This document shows positions 14,983 through 24,038 of a stretch of 64,000 bases of DNA, in pieces; the stretch's first letter is position 1; each line of letters starts with the position of its first letter. The position numbers were made by a program, and so were the translations under genes. The stretch comes from an uncultured Alphaproteobacteria bacterium (GTDB lineage Bacteria; Pseudomonadota; Alphaproteobacteria; HIMB59; GCA-002718135), in NCBI GenBank assembly GCA_902612805.1, contig CACMEY010000004.1, positions 1-64,000 of the forward strand, written 5' to 3'. Under the pieces are notes generated by a model. That model saw nothing but the letters and a program-made list of their open reading frames with translations. It was not told where the DNA came from and did no database searches.

Positions 14983-16167
14983 ATGTTATTCAGTGTACTG
15001 AAAAAACTTAATTTTGATGGAACATTAGAAATCATAGATTCTAATGACAAGACATATAAATTTGGAAATTCAAACCCTCACGTTTGTATAAGATTAAAAA
15101 ACAAATCTATAGAAAGAAAACTATTCTTAAACCCTAATCTCCATATAGGTGAAGCATATATGAATGAAGAGTTAGTTGTAGAAAAAGGCACTATAGAAGA
15201 CTTTCTTAATTTAATAACTAATTGTTACGATGACTTTATTTCTAACAACAAGTTTTATAAATTTTATGAATATTTATCTTCTATTTTTATGCCATTTCAG
15301 CAGATTAATCAGCTTGTAAATTCAAAAAAAAATGTAGCACACCACTACGATATAAATGAGGATTTATATAAATTATTCCTTGATCAGGATATGCAATATT
15401 CTTGCGCATATTTTCACAATCCCAATATGAGTTTGGATCAAGCGCAGAAAGATAAAAAACAACATATAATTAAAAAACTTCAAATTACAGAAAATATGGA
15501 TGTTCTTGATATTGGGTGTGGTTGGGGAGGAATGGCAATTGAAATAGCAAAATCTACTGGAGCCAAGGTAAAAGGAATTACACTTTCAGAAAATCAATTT
15601 AAAACTGCATCTGAACGAGCACAAAAAGAAGGTTTGAGTGATAAAGTTTCATTTGCACTTCAAGATTATAGAAATGAGAGCGAAAAATATGACCGCATAG
15701 TATCAGTTGGTATGTTTGAGCATGTTGGTGTTAAATATTTTAAAACCTATTTAAGTAAAGCCAACGATATTCTGAAAGAAAATGGTGTTTTTCTTTTGCA
15801 TACAATTGGTCAAAGGGGTAAACCAACTGCTACAAGTCCTTGGATAAGAAAATACATTTTTCCTGGTGGTTATATTCCATCATTATCTGAAGTAATGAAC
15901 GCAACACAAAAACTTAATATAAATGTAACAGATGTTGAAGTATTAAGACTACATTACGCTCACACACTTTCTAAATGGTATCAAAATGTTATTGAAAATA
16001 AAGATAAAATTATAAATATGTTTGATCAGCGTTTTTTTAGAATGTGGGAGTTTTATTTATTAGCAAGTAAGTATTCCTTTGTAAATATGGGTAATGTTGT
16101 TTTCCAAATACAAATTGCAAAAAATATTAACAATTTACCTCTCACAAGAAATTATATCTACAACTAA
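14983..16167 (+). CDS. cfa: Cyclopropane-fatty-acyl-phospholipid synthase
   Basis: A 394-residue SAM-dependent methyltransferase of the Cfa family. The N-terminal lipid-binding region includes LFLNPNLHIGEAYMNEE. The catalytic half has NVAHHYDINEDLYKLFLDQDMQYSCAYF, then SAM-binding VLDIGCGWGGMA near residue 172, and SVGMFEHVG and LHTIGQRG. It adds a methylene bridge to unsaturated acyl chains in membrane phospholipids, usually for stationary or stress phase. Length is normal. The promoter directly upstream suggests it is transcribed independently of the GcrA-like gene. Confidence 0.94.
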   Translation: MLFSVLKKLNFDGTLEIIDSNDKTYKFGNSNPHVCIRLKNKSIERKLFLNPNLHIGEAYMNEELVVEKGTIEDFLNLITNCYDDFISNNKFYKFYEYLSSIFMPFQQINQLVNSKKNVAHHYDINEDLYKLFLDQDMQYSCAYFHNPNMSLDQAQKDKKQHIIKKLQITENMDVLDIGCGWGGMAIEIAKSTGAKVKGITLSENQFKTASERAQKEGLSDKVSFALQDYRNESEKYDRIVSVGMFEHVGVKYFKTYLSKANDILKENGVFLLHTIGQRGKPTATSPWIRKYIFPGGYIPSLSEVMNATQKLNINVTDVEVLRLHYAHTLSKWYQNVIENKDKIINMFDQRFFRMWEFYLLASKYSFVNMGNVVFQIQIAKNINNLPLTRNYIYN

Positions 16168-16217
16168 ACAGTTTATATTTATTGAATTTCCAAGACAGGT
16201 AATATAATCTTTCATTT

Positions 16218-17243
16218 ATGGCGCTATCCCTAAATAATTATATAATTAGAGCATCAATTTTCTTAGTCGCTGTCTTTGTTATTGTTGTCTTATTATACCC
16301 AGTTCTACAAAATGCTTTTTTATCAAATATTTTTATTAACATTATAATTTTATTAGCCCTGTTAACTGGAATTGTATTTAATTTTTTTCATCTCATTAAC
16401 TTAAATTATAAATATATATCTTTCTCAAACTTTAATATTACAAATTCTATAGAAGCATTCTCTAATTTAAGAGGGCAAGACAAAAATATTTCTCTTGAAT
16501 TAAAAAATCTTGACGGAAAATTTGTTTTTAAAAGTTCATCAATAAATAGATTGATAGAGAATTCTGATATGACTTTGATAAGCATAAGAGAAACTTCTCG
16601 TTACCTGGTAGGCTTGCTAGTCTTTTTAGGACTCCTTGGAACTTTCTGGGGACTTCTAAAAACCATTGGATCTGTTGGCAATGTTATCAGCGGCCTAGGT
16701 ATAGATGATACAAATGTTGCAGGTTTTTTTAATTCTCTTAAAGATGGATTAAATGCTCCACTTGAAGGAATGAGTATTGCATTTAGCAGTTCTTTATTAG
16801 GTTTAGCTGGCTCTTTAATATTAGGATTACTTGATTTAAATCTTGGACAAGCTCAAAATAAATTTAGTCAATACTTTGAAAAAATCCTTAATAGCAATTC
16901 TTCTCCAGATTTTTCTAAAGTAGAAGATAAGCCTACAGGTGAAGCAATTCAAAAAATCTATGACAACTTAGAAAAACTACTAAATGCGTTTAAAAAATCA
17001 TCTGACAATCAAACTAAAATTTCAAACAATTTAGAAAAGTTTAATGAAATACTTAACAAAATCAATTCCAACTCTTCAAATCTTGATAAGCAATTATCAA
17101 ATTTCTTATCTTCACAATTAAACACACAATCTACACTAATGAACCTTACAGAAGCTTTAAGCAAAAATGGAATATTAGAAGCAAAAAAAGTTAAAGAATA
17201 TTTTCAGAAAATTGAAAAAGAACTAAAGAAAATTAAAAAATAA
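16218..17243 (+). CDS. MotA/TolQ/ExbB-like proton-channel protein
   Basis: A 341-residue membrane protein with two N-terminal helices (about residues 12-32 and 39-62). Two further helices sit in the signature region: RYLVGLLVFLGLLGTFWGLL near residue 128, and LEGMSIAFSSSLLGLAGSLI near residue 180. This is the pattern of the MotA/TolQ/ExbB ion-channel superfamily. The C-terminal 120 residues are polar, rich in Asn, Ser and Lys, and look coiled-coil. It is translated just before an OmpA-domain partner, three bases away, so the pair probably forms a proton-driven complex that pulls on or senses the cell wall. It is not a flagellar locus. Confidence 0.8.
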   Translation: MALSLNNYIIRASIFLVAVFVIVVLLYPVLQNAFLSNIFINIIILLALLTGIVFNFFHLINLNYKYISFSNFNITNSIEAFSNLRGQDKNISLELKNLDGKFVFKSSSINRLIENSDMTLISIRETSRYLVGLLVFLGLLGTFWGLLKTIGSVGNVISGLGIDDTNVAGFFNSLKDGLNAPLEGMSIAFSSSLLGLAGSLILGLLDLNLGQAQNKFSQYFEKILNSNSSPDFSKVEDKPTGEAIQKIYDNLEKLLNAFKKSSDNQTKISNNLEKFNEILNKINSNSSNLDKQLSNFLSSQLNTQSTLMNLTEALSKNGILEAKKVKEYFQKIEKELKKIKK

Positions 17244-17245
17244 TA

Positions 17246-19012
17246 ATGTCTACTAGGTCTTTAAGAAATAGACTTGCTGATACAACAAATATTTGGCCCG
17301 GTTTTGTCGATGTTCTAGCTACTCTTTTAATAGTAATCATATTTGTGCTAATGGTTTTTACTGTTTCACAAATATATCTGAGTGATGCTATATCTGGTCG
17401 AGATAAGGCGCTTCAAGATTTAAGAACACAAATAAATGAATTATCTAAAATACTTGTTATTGAAACTAAAGATAAAGAAGAAGCTCTTTCAACTCTTTCT
17501 GAAACTGAGAAAAAACTTGAAGATACAGAATTAAATTTACAAAGTGAGCAATTATTAAGTGAGCAATTACAAACTGATGTTGCAAAAAAACGATCAGAAA
17601 TATTTGTTCAGGAACAAAATATAATAGCTTTATCCGAGCAAATTAGTAGTCTTTTAAAAGAATTGAGAATAGTTGCAAATGCATTAGAAACTTATGAAGG
17701 ACAAGAAATTACTGTACTTGAAACCGAGGGGCTAGGAGAACGAATTAATAAAGCACTTGCAACAAGAATTGATCAACTCAAAATACTTAATCAAGAATTA
17801 GATAATGCTAATTTTAAACTACTTGAAAGTGAAAAATCTCTCAAATCTACAATAGCAGAATTAAATGAGAAGAATGAAAATTTAATGGCCATTAACGAAA
17901 GTCTGGGTTTAGAGGAGGGAGGAATTGAAGAACAGTTACTTGCAATTAAAAATAAAAATGAAAAGCTTCTAAGTTTAAATGATGAATTAGAAAAGACTAA
18001 CATTGAACTATCATTGAGAGATGAAGAACTACAAAGTCAAATATCTCAATATCAAGAACTTATGAAAGATCTTTTAGAGATTAATGATAGTCTAGGTTTA
18101 AAAGATGCATCACTTAATGAACAACTTGATGCAATTAGGTTTAAAAATGAAGAATTAGCAAGATTAAATAAAGATTTAATTCAGAAAGATAGCACAATTT
18201 TTAATTTGCGAGGAAAAATATCTGAACTAAATAATGTTCTTTCTTTGTCAGAAGATAAACAAAAACAACAACTAGAAAAACTTGAGTTACTTCAAAGTCA
18301 AATTGTTTCATTAGAACAAGAAAATCAAAAACAAAAAGAAACATCACTTGAAGATATTAAAAATATGGAAATACAAGCTTCAAAAACATTAGAACAGGTA
18401 GAAATTCTTTCTAATCAAATTGATACCTTGCAAAAAGAAATAGCTTTACTTAATGATGCTTTAGAAGCTAGTGAAAGCCAGGCTTTGATTAAAGATTTAG
18501 AAATAGAGGTGCTAGGTGAAAAGTTAAACAAAGCCCTTACATCGAAAGTATTTGAGCTCCAAAAATATAGATCTGAGTTTTTCGGAAAATTACAATCTAT
18601 TTTAGGTGATAGAAAAGATATTAAAATTGTAGGAGATAGATTTATTTTTGAATCAGAGCTATTATTTGATTCTGCTTCAGCAGATTTACAACTATCTGGC
18701 AAAGAAAAGTTAAGTGAAATTGGCCTTACTTTAAAAGAGACTACTAATGATATTCCTTCAGATATTGATTGGATTATAATGGTAGAAGGACACACTGATA
18801 AAAAACCCATACAAACAATTAGATATCCTTCTAACTGGGAATTATCTTCAGCTAGAGCTAATACAGTTTTAAAACTTCTTCTTGATCTTGGTTTTCCACC
18901 AAATAGATTAGCATCTGCAGGATATGGAGAGTTTTATCCTATCAGTAATGGAGAAACTGAGAGTGATCTACAACAGAATAGAAGGATTGAATTAAAACTC
19001 ACTTCACGCTAA
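17246..19012 (+). CDS. Membrane-anchored coiled-coil protein with OmpA/MotB domain
   Basis: A 588-residue protein. A short cytoplasmic start (RNRLADTTNIWPGFVDVLATLL) leads into one membrane helix (about 19-42), as in MotB/TolR. A long coiled coil (about 45-445) follows, then an OmpA-like peptidoglycan-binding domain (about 455-588) with LFDSASADLQ, VEGHTDKKP, LSSARANTVL and QNRRIELKL. The coiled coil contains internal duplications: INESLGL near residue 215 and INDSLGL near 278, and LGERINKAL near 163 and LGEKLNKAL near 422. It would link the preceding proton channel to peptidoglycan. Related pairs are widespread in alphaproteobacteria but poorly characterised. Confidence 0.82.
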   Translation: MSTRSLRNRLADTTNIWPGFVDVLATLLIVIIFVLMVFTVSQIYLSDAISGRDKALQDLRTQINELSKILVIETKDKEEALSTLSETEKKLEDTELNLQSEQLLSEQLQTDVAKKRSEIFVQEQNIIALSEQISSLLKELRIVANALETYEGQEITVLETEGLGERINKALATRIDQLKILNQELDNANFKLLESEKSLKSTIAELNEKNENLMAINESLGLEEGGIEEQLLAIKNKNEKLLSLNDELEKTNIELSLRDEELQSQISQYQELMKDLLEINDSLGLKDASLNEQLDAIRFKNEELARLNKDLIQKDSTIFNLRGKISELNNVLSLSEDKQKQQLEKLELLQSQIVSLEQENQKQKETSLEDIKNMEIQASKTLEQVEILSNQIDTLQKEIALLNDALEASESQALIKDLEIEVLGEKLNKALTSKVFELQKYRSEFFGKLQSILGDRKDIKIVGDRFIFESELLFDSASADLQLSGKEKLSEIGLTLKETTNDIPSDIDWIIMVEGHTDKKPIQTIRYPSNWELSSARANTVLKLLLDLGFPPNRLASAGYGEFYPISNGETESDLQQNRRIELKLTSR

Positions 19013-19053
19013 TTTGCCTTAAATTTAACATAAACTGATCATAAAAATTAAAT

Positions 19054-19557
19054 ATGAGATTTTTAATTTTATTTGTCTTAAGTTTCTTTAGCTCATATTC
19101 TGTATTTGCTGCATGCAGTGATCAACCAGCAAATGAGGTGGATTGGACTAATTGTAATTTTGTAGAAAATCTCGATCTTTCTGGTACTGGTTTGGCAAAT
19201 TCTCAAATGTCAGGAGTTAATTTATCTTTATCTAATTTTGAAAAATCTCAACTTAATAATTCAAATTTATCTATTGGTAATTTTATCTTCTCAAATTTTA
19301 GTAATTCAAATTTATATGCTTCAAATTTACAGGGAGCTAATTGTAATAATGCTAACTTTGATAATGCAAACCTTGCAAAAGTAAACTTTGAGGGTTCTAA
19401 TCTCTTTGGAGCAACTTTTAAAGGTGCAAATCTATATGAGGCAAATCTACTTGGTGCCAATATTTCAGGTGCAATGTTTGATGAAGCAAATTTGTCAAAT
19501 GCTATATGGATAGATGGTAAAAAATGTGCTCTTGGTTCTATAGGCAGTTGCCAATAA
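19054..19557 (+). CDS. Exported pentapeptide-repeat protein
   Basis: A 167-residue protein with a signal peptide (MRFLILFVLSFFSS..., cleavage expected after VFA at residue 19). About 20 tandem pentapeptides of the A(N/D)LXX type follow (residues about 40-150, for example GANLYEANLLGANISGAMF). They should fold as a right-handed quadrilateral beta-helix in the periplasm. Two cysteines near the start (ACSDQ, TNCNF) and two at the end (KKCALGS, GSCQ) could cap the helix by disulfides. Function is unknown. It follows the OmpA-coiled-coil gene by 41 bases, which suggests a cell-envelope role. Confidence 0.85.
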   Translation: MRFLILFVLSFFSSYSVFAACSDQPANEVDWTNCNFVENLDLSGTGLANSQMSGVNLSLSNFEKSQLNNSNLSIGNFIFSNFSNSNLYASNLQGANCNNANFDNANLAKVNFEGSNLFGATFKGANLYEANLLGANISGAMFDEANLSNAIWIDGKKCALGSIGSCQ

Positions 19558-19685
19558 TTATTTTATTTCTTTTTATTGCCAGTTGCAAAATGTCAGACGT
19601 ATCTGAAATACAAAAAAATGATGATAATAAAGTTAATTTTAAAATCTCAGGAAGTAAAGAAACTGGTATTCAAATAAATAATTAA
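19548..19685 (+). CDS. Candidate tiny lipoprotein (TTG start)
   Basis: A 45-residue frame opens at TTG 19548, inside the last codons of the pentapeptide gene, and ends at TAA 19683-19685. It reads MPIIILFLFIASCK..., a hydrophobic stretch ending in the lipobox-like IASC (Cys at residue 13). About 32 polar residues follow (SDVSEIQKNDDNKVN...). That layout is a minimal type II lipoprotein signal, though the hydrophobic core is short and no basic residue precedes it. A weaker alternative is a 31-residue frame from ATG 19590. It fills an otherwise unexplained 174-base gap. Confidence 0.38.
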   Translation: MPIIILFLFIASCKMSDVSEIQKNDDNKVNFKISGSKETGIQINN

Positions 19686-19731
19686 AATATTAATTTACTT
19701 TTATCAAATTTAATGGTTTGACCTTTAAACA

Positions 19732-20634
19732 ATGAGTCAAAATTCTTATCTATATGCATTTACTGTGGTTTTTCTTGCTGGAATTTTTTGGAGTTTTGGA
19801 GCGTTGACTGTTAGATATATGGTTGATGGTCATCAATATGTTTTTCAATATTTATTTTATAGAGGCTTAACTATTTCAATTATACTGCTTATATATTTAT
19901 TTTTTCGGGAAGGATTTGCTTTTTATAAAAATTTTCTCAAAATAAGAATACCATCTATACTTGGAGGTTTATTTCTAGCAACAGCTTTTACTGGGTTCAT
20001 TTTTTCTATTACTATGACTACGGCTGCCGTAACATTATTTATGTTAGCAGCCATGCCTTTTATTGCAGCCATTGTTGGTTATTTTGTTCTTGGCGAAATA
20101 CTAAAAAGATCAACATTAATTGCAATGGTTGTAGCATTTATAGGTGTGTGCGTAATGATTATAAATGACAGTATTTCTGGAACTGCTTTAGGTGCAATAA
20201 TAGGATTTATTTCTGCAACTGGTTTTGCATTATACACGGTAACAATAAGATGGAAACCTGAAACACCAAAATTCACAACAGTTGTTTTAGCGGGAATATT
20301 TTGTACAATTTTTGCGTTCTTTATTTTAGGCTTCTCTTTTGAACCTTTTATTCTTATGCCTGAAATAAATAGTTATTTGAGTATACTTCATGGAATAATT
20401 GTTGCAGCCGGCTTAATACTTTACAGTCTTGGAGCAAAATACTTACCCTCAGCTGAGCTAGCACTTTTATCTTTAATGGAAGTTGTTGGAGGAGTTCTGT
20501 GGGTTTGGCTTCCTATTTTTGGAATTAATGAAGTACCAAGTACAACTGTAATAATTGGAGGTTTCATAATAACTTTAGCTGTAGTTTATTATGGTTTTGC
20601 TGCTAGGCAGATTGATATCAATATTAAAACTTAA
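19732..20634 (+). CDS. EamA-family (DMT) transporter
   Basis: A 300-residue inner-membrane protein with ten predicted helices in two EamA repeats, each about 140 residues. Typical features are the glycine-rich first helix ([17 protein letters not shown]) and the end-of-repeat motifs FVLGEILKR near residue 121 and [22 protein letters not shown] near residue 240. Family members export amino acids, nucleosides or other small metabolites, and the substrate cannot be read from sequence. The gene converges on hemA with stop codons sharing TTAA. Confidence 0.85.
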   Translation: MSQNSYLYAFTVVFLAGIFWSFGALTVRYMVDGHQYVFQYLFYRGLTISIILLIYLFFREGFAFYKNFLKIRIPSILGGLFLATAFTGFIFSITMTTAAVTLFMLAAMPFIAAIVGYFVLGEILKRSTLIAMVVAFIGVCVMIINDSISGTALGAIIGFISATGFALYTVTIRWKPETPKFTTVVLAGIFCTIFAFFILGFSFEPFILMPEINSYLSILHGIIVAAGLILYSLGAKYLPSAELALLSLMEVVGGVLWVWLPIFGINEVPSTTVIIGGFIITLAVVYYGFAARQIDINIKT

Positions 20635-21866
20635 ATATTTGCTGTAACTTTATTAATTTTTTTTCTTGGTAAACTATTTTTAGACCAAACTTTATCAAGA
20701 GCCTTAATCATTTTTTCGATATGCTCTTTTCTATGTTTTGGGGTAACAGTTATTCTTAGTCTTTCTAAACCTTTTGGTACGGTCGGGTAAAAAATTGGTT
20801 GTGCATAAATACCATGATCATCAATTAAATCTTTAGACACTTTTTTGCATAAAAAAGGATCATTAATTAATACTGCTACAATATGAGAATTTGTATCCAA
20901 ATAAGGGATTGCTAAGGAATCTAAATTTTCTCTTATTAAAGCTGCATTTTCTTTTATTCTTATTCTTAGTTGTTCTGCCAGAGAAACAATATCTATTGCT
21001 TTAGCTGCTCCTGCAGCAATTGATGGACAGATTGAAGTTGTAAAAATAAAACCTGGAGCGAAACTTCTAATGTAATCAATTATTTCTGAACTAGCTGCAA
21101 TATAACCTCCCATTTGACCATATGCTTTTGCTAAAGTTCCATTAATAATATCTATTTTATCTTCAACTCCCATTTCTACTGCAATACCTTTACCTTCTTC
21201 ACCGTAAAGTCCAACTGAATGAACTTCATCCAGATATGTCATACAGTTATATTTTTTTGCTAACTCTACAATTTTAACTATAGGCGATCTTATACCTTCC
21301 ATAGAGTATAAACTTTCAAAAACAATTAACTTAGGATTATCTGCATTTGAAACTTTTAGTAACTGTTCTAAATGATCAATGTCATTGTGTTTAAATATAT
21401 GACACTTAGCTCCACTATTCTTAATACCTTGTATTAAAGATGCGTGATTTAATTCATCAGAAAATATCTCAATATCTTTAATTTTTTTTCCTAAAGTCCA
21501 TAAAGTAGATTGGTTTGCTGTATAAGCAGAAGCAAAAACTAATGCAGCCTCTTTATTATGAACATTTGCCAGTTTTTTTTCAAGTTCAGTATGATAGGTT
21601 GATGTACCAGAAATATTTCTTGTTCCACCTGAACCAGATCCATATTCAAGTAGTGTTTTTACGATTTCATTTACGACTTCTGGGTGCTGACTCATGTTCA
21701 GATAGTCATTAGAACACCAAACCTCTACTTCTCTTTCTTTATTTTTGAAACTTTCATCTGCATTTGGAAAACTTTTTATAGGTCTGTCTATGTTTCTAAA
21801 GTCCCTATAAAGACCTTGATCTTTTAAATTTTTTAATTCAGATTTAAAGAAATTTTTATATTTCAT
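20631..21866 (-). CDS. hemA: 5-aminolevulinate synthase
   Basis: A 411-residue PLP enzyme of the alpha-oxoamine synthase family. [15 protein letters not shown] near residue 49, [28 protein letters not shown] and the PLP-lysine motif [15 protein letters not shown] near residue 245 match alphaproteobacterial ALA synthase. It condenses glycine and succinyl-CoA to ALA, the first committed step of heme synthesis by the C4 route. The [11 protein letters not shown] and GTRNISGT motifs favour ALAS over the related AONS (BioF) and KBL enzymes. It lies close to, and opposite in strand from, the hemCD-E-H-F-J series. Confidence 0.93.
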   Translation of the reverse strand: MKYKNFFKSELKNLKDQGLYRDFRNIDRPIKSFPNADESFKNKEREVEVWCSNDYLNMSQHPEVVNEIVKTLLEYGSGSGGTRNISGTSTYHTELEKKLANVHNKEAALVFASAYTANQSTLWTLGKKIKDIEIFSDELNHASLIQGIKNSGAKCHIFKHNDIDHLEQLLKVSNADNPKLIVFESLYSMEGIRSPIVKIVELAKKYNCMTYLDEVHSVGLYGEEGKGIAVEMGVEDKIDIINGTLAKAYGQMGGYIAASSEIIDYIRSFAPGFIFTTSICPSIAAGAAKAIDIVSLAEQLRIRIKENAALIRENLDSLAIPYLDTNSHIVAVLINDPFLCKKVSKDLIDDHGIYAQPIFYPTVPKGLERLRITVTPKHRKEHIEKMIKALDKVWSKNSLPRKKINKVTANI

Positions 21867-21921
21867 AAATATTAGATATCTTACCCAATCTTTAATTGTA
21901 AGTGTTTAATTGAATGAATTG

Positions 21922-22485
21922 TCACACCTTATTTCTACTAAAAGACATTCTCCTCCACACACCATATTTATCTTTAATTATAAATCGATGATACAACGCC
22001 GCTGCAATATGAAGTGAAAAAAGAGCTGTTAACATAAGTGCTGAGTAGTAGTGTATAGCTAGAGCTTGAGGGTATAAAAAAAAATTCTCTTCCATTAAAG
22101 GTGGTATTTTAATTAATCCCAAGAGATGAACATCTTCTCCTCCAAGCCATGTCATAAAGGTACCTTGAATAGGAATAAGAATAACTAAACCATAAAGTAC
22201 AAAATGGACTAAATTTGAAACCAATTTATGAAATAAAGGAATATTTTCATATTTAGGATGAGTATTAAATATGTATTTCCACATTAATCTAAGCACAACT
22301 AAACCAAAGACTAAGGTGCCAAAAAATTTATGAGTAATAATAAAACCCATTTTAAGAGGAGAAAATTCCATATTATGAAGGCTAATCCCTGTTGTAACTT
22401 GCCAAAAAAGAAGAAGTGCCAATGACCAATGAAAAAGTTTTGCAACCAAGCCCCACGAAGATTTTGTACCTTTAAATTCAACCAT
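21922..22485 (-). CDS. Cytochrome b561
   Basis: A 187-residue four-helix membrane cytochrome. Heme-ligand histidines are expected in LFHWSLALLLFWQ (near residue 19), THKFFGTLVF (near 52), IHYYSALMLTALFSLHIAAALYH (near 145-165). The LGG loop and the C-terminal RRM are typical of bacterial di-heme b561. It would pass electrons between the quinone pool and a periplasmic or membrane partner such as superoxide. ATG 22485 is chosen over an upstream in-frame TTG at 22491. It diverges from hemCD across a 42-base spacer. Confidence 0.87.
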   Translation of the reverse strand: MVEFKGTKSSWGLVAKLFHWSLALLLFWQVTTGISLHNMEFSPLKMGFIITHKFFGTLVFGLVVLRLMWKYIFNTHPKYENIPLFHKLVSNLVHFVLYGLVILIPIQGTFMTWLGGEDVHLLGLIKIPPLMEENFFLYPQALAIHYYSALMLTALFSLHIAAALYHRFIIKDKYGVWRRMSFSRNKV

Positions 22486-22527
22486 TACCAATTATACAAT
22501 ATAGTGTTATTTATAGAAATATAAGTA

Positions 22528-24036
22528 ATGAAAATTAGAATTTTATCTAGAAAAAGTGACTTGGCAATAATTCAAGCACGTGAATTTTCTGACTATTTAC
22601 AATCAAAACATCCTTTTGTAGAAATAGAATTTTTAACAAGAAGTACTTCAGGAGATAAAGATCTAAAAACTCCTCTTTCTGAAATGCCAACAGAAGGTGT
22701 TTTTACTAATGATTTAAGAGATGAATTAATAAATAACAAATGTGATTTAATTGTTCATTCTTGGAAGGATCTTCCAATTGAAGTTGGTGAGAAAACTAAA
22801 ATTGCTGCTACATTAAAACGCGCTGATAAACGAGATATATTATTCTTAAAAAAAAACATAACATTAGATAGTAAGAAAATTACTATTCTTTGCTCATCAC
22901 CTCGAAGACAATATAATTTAGAAAATTTTATTGAAAATTATCTTCCATATAAGTTTGATGAAGTTTGCTTTGAAAATATAAGAGGTAACATACCCACTAG
23001 ATTTAAAAAATTTTTGGAAGATCCTAATAGTGATGGTTTCATTGTTGCTAAGGCAGCAATTGATAGATTACTATCAAATAATTATTCTGAATTTAATGAA
23101 TTAAAAAAAACACTAAAAAAATATATTGACGAATGTCTATGGTCTGTTTTACCATTGTCAATAAACCCTTGTTCTCCTGGACAAGGAGCTCTAGCGATTG
23201 AAACAAGAATCAAAGATAATAAACTAAACGAAATTTTAAATGATATTAATTTTTCCAAAGATTATTCGAATGTTATTCAAGAAAGAAATATTTTAAAAAA
23301 TTATGGAGGAGGATGTCACCAAAAAATAGGAGTATCTTATATCTCACATAAATTAGGATTAGTTGTGTCTAAAAGAGGTGAAGATGAAAATGGCAATCAT
23401 TTTGAGAGCTGGGATTTTATTGATCCAAAAGATATAAGTTTTTCTAGTAATACAAAAGATGAAATTTATCCTGAAAATTTAAAAAATTATAAAATTTTTT
23501 CTAGAAAACAATTAAATGAAAATGTCGATTATATAAATAATTTACAAAATAAATGTATTTATGTTTCACGAATTAGCTCAATCCCAGATAAGTCAAAAAT
23601 CCAATCAAATAATGTTATTTGGACTAGTGGTTTAAGAACATGGAAAAATTTAGCTGAAAGAGGTATTTGGGTTAATGGAACTTCAGATGGTCTTGGTGAG
23701 GATTTTGAAAAAGATATTAATTCACTTACAAATAATTCTTGGGTTAAATTAACTCATTCTCAATCTCCTGAAAGTTCGATAAAAAATAAAATTGAAACGT
23801 ATCAATTGGAGTCTATTGATTTTGAAATAGATATAGATAAGAAAAAGTACTTTTATTGGATGAGCAGTTCAGCTTTTAAGGCGAGTATTGATAAATATCC
23901 TAAAATTATAGAAAAATATCATTTTTGTGGCCCAGGAAATACTTACAATGAGATTAGTAAAATATTAGGTAATGATAAAAATCTTTTTGTTGAGCTATCT
24001 TATGATAGTTGGAAGAAAAAATTACTAAAAGCCTAA
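22528..24036 (+). CDS. hemC: Porphobilinogen deaminase fused to a uroporphyrinogen-III synthase-like domain
   Basis: A 502-residue protein. The first 300 residues are porphobilinogen deaminase: SRKSDLAIIQAREF, STSGDKD, the catalytic-Asp region HSWKDLPIE near residue 80, SSPRRQ, ENIRGNIPTR, SPGQGALAIE, and the dipyrromethane-binding Cys in YGGGCHQKIG near residue 261. The last 180 residues (CIYVSRISSIP, VIWTSGLRTWKNLAERGIWVNG, CGPGNTY) form a divergent HemD-like domain. Such HemC/D fusions are known from some bacteria, for example Leptospira. It would make uroporphyrinogen III, the substrate for the next gene, hemE. The HemD assignment is less certain than HemC. Confidence 0.85.
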   Translation: MKIRILSRKSDLAIIQAREFSDYLQSKHPFVEIEFLTRSTSGDKDLKTPLSEMPTEGVFTNDLRDELINNKCDLIVHSWKDLPIEVGEKTKIAATLKRADKRDILFLKKNITLDSKKITILCSSPRRQYNLENFIENYLPYKFDEVCFENIRGNIPTRFKKFLEDPNSDGFIVAKAAIDRLLSNNYSEFNELKKTLKKYIDECLWSVLPLSINPCSPGQGALAIETRIKDNKLNEILNDINFSKDYSNVIQERNILKNYGGGCHQKIGVSYISHKLGLVVSKRGEDENGNHFESWDFIDPKDISFSSNTKDEIYPENLKNYKIFSRKQLNENVDYINNLQNKCIYVSRISSIPDKSKIQSNNVIWTSGLRTWKNLAERGIWVNGTSDGLGEDFEKDINSLTNNSWVKLTHSQSPESSIKNKIETYQLESIDFEIDIDKKKYFYWMSSSAFKASIDKYPKIIEKYHFCGPGNTYNEISKILGNDKNLFVELSYDSWKKKLLKA

Positions 24037-24038
24037 AA

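Noticed and set aside
18415-18810. 131-residue minus-strand frame in the OmpA coiled-coil gene
   Set aside because: Antisense of a strongly supported coding region, with Ser-rich low-complexity translation and no upstream signal.
24009-24038. Upstream TTG start for hemE
   Set aside because: It would overlap hemCD and add ten residues that are not part of the family N-terminus; ATG 24039 gives the expected beginning.
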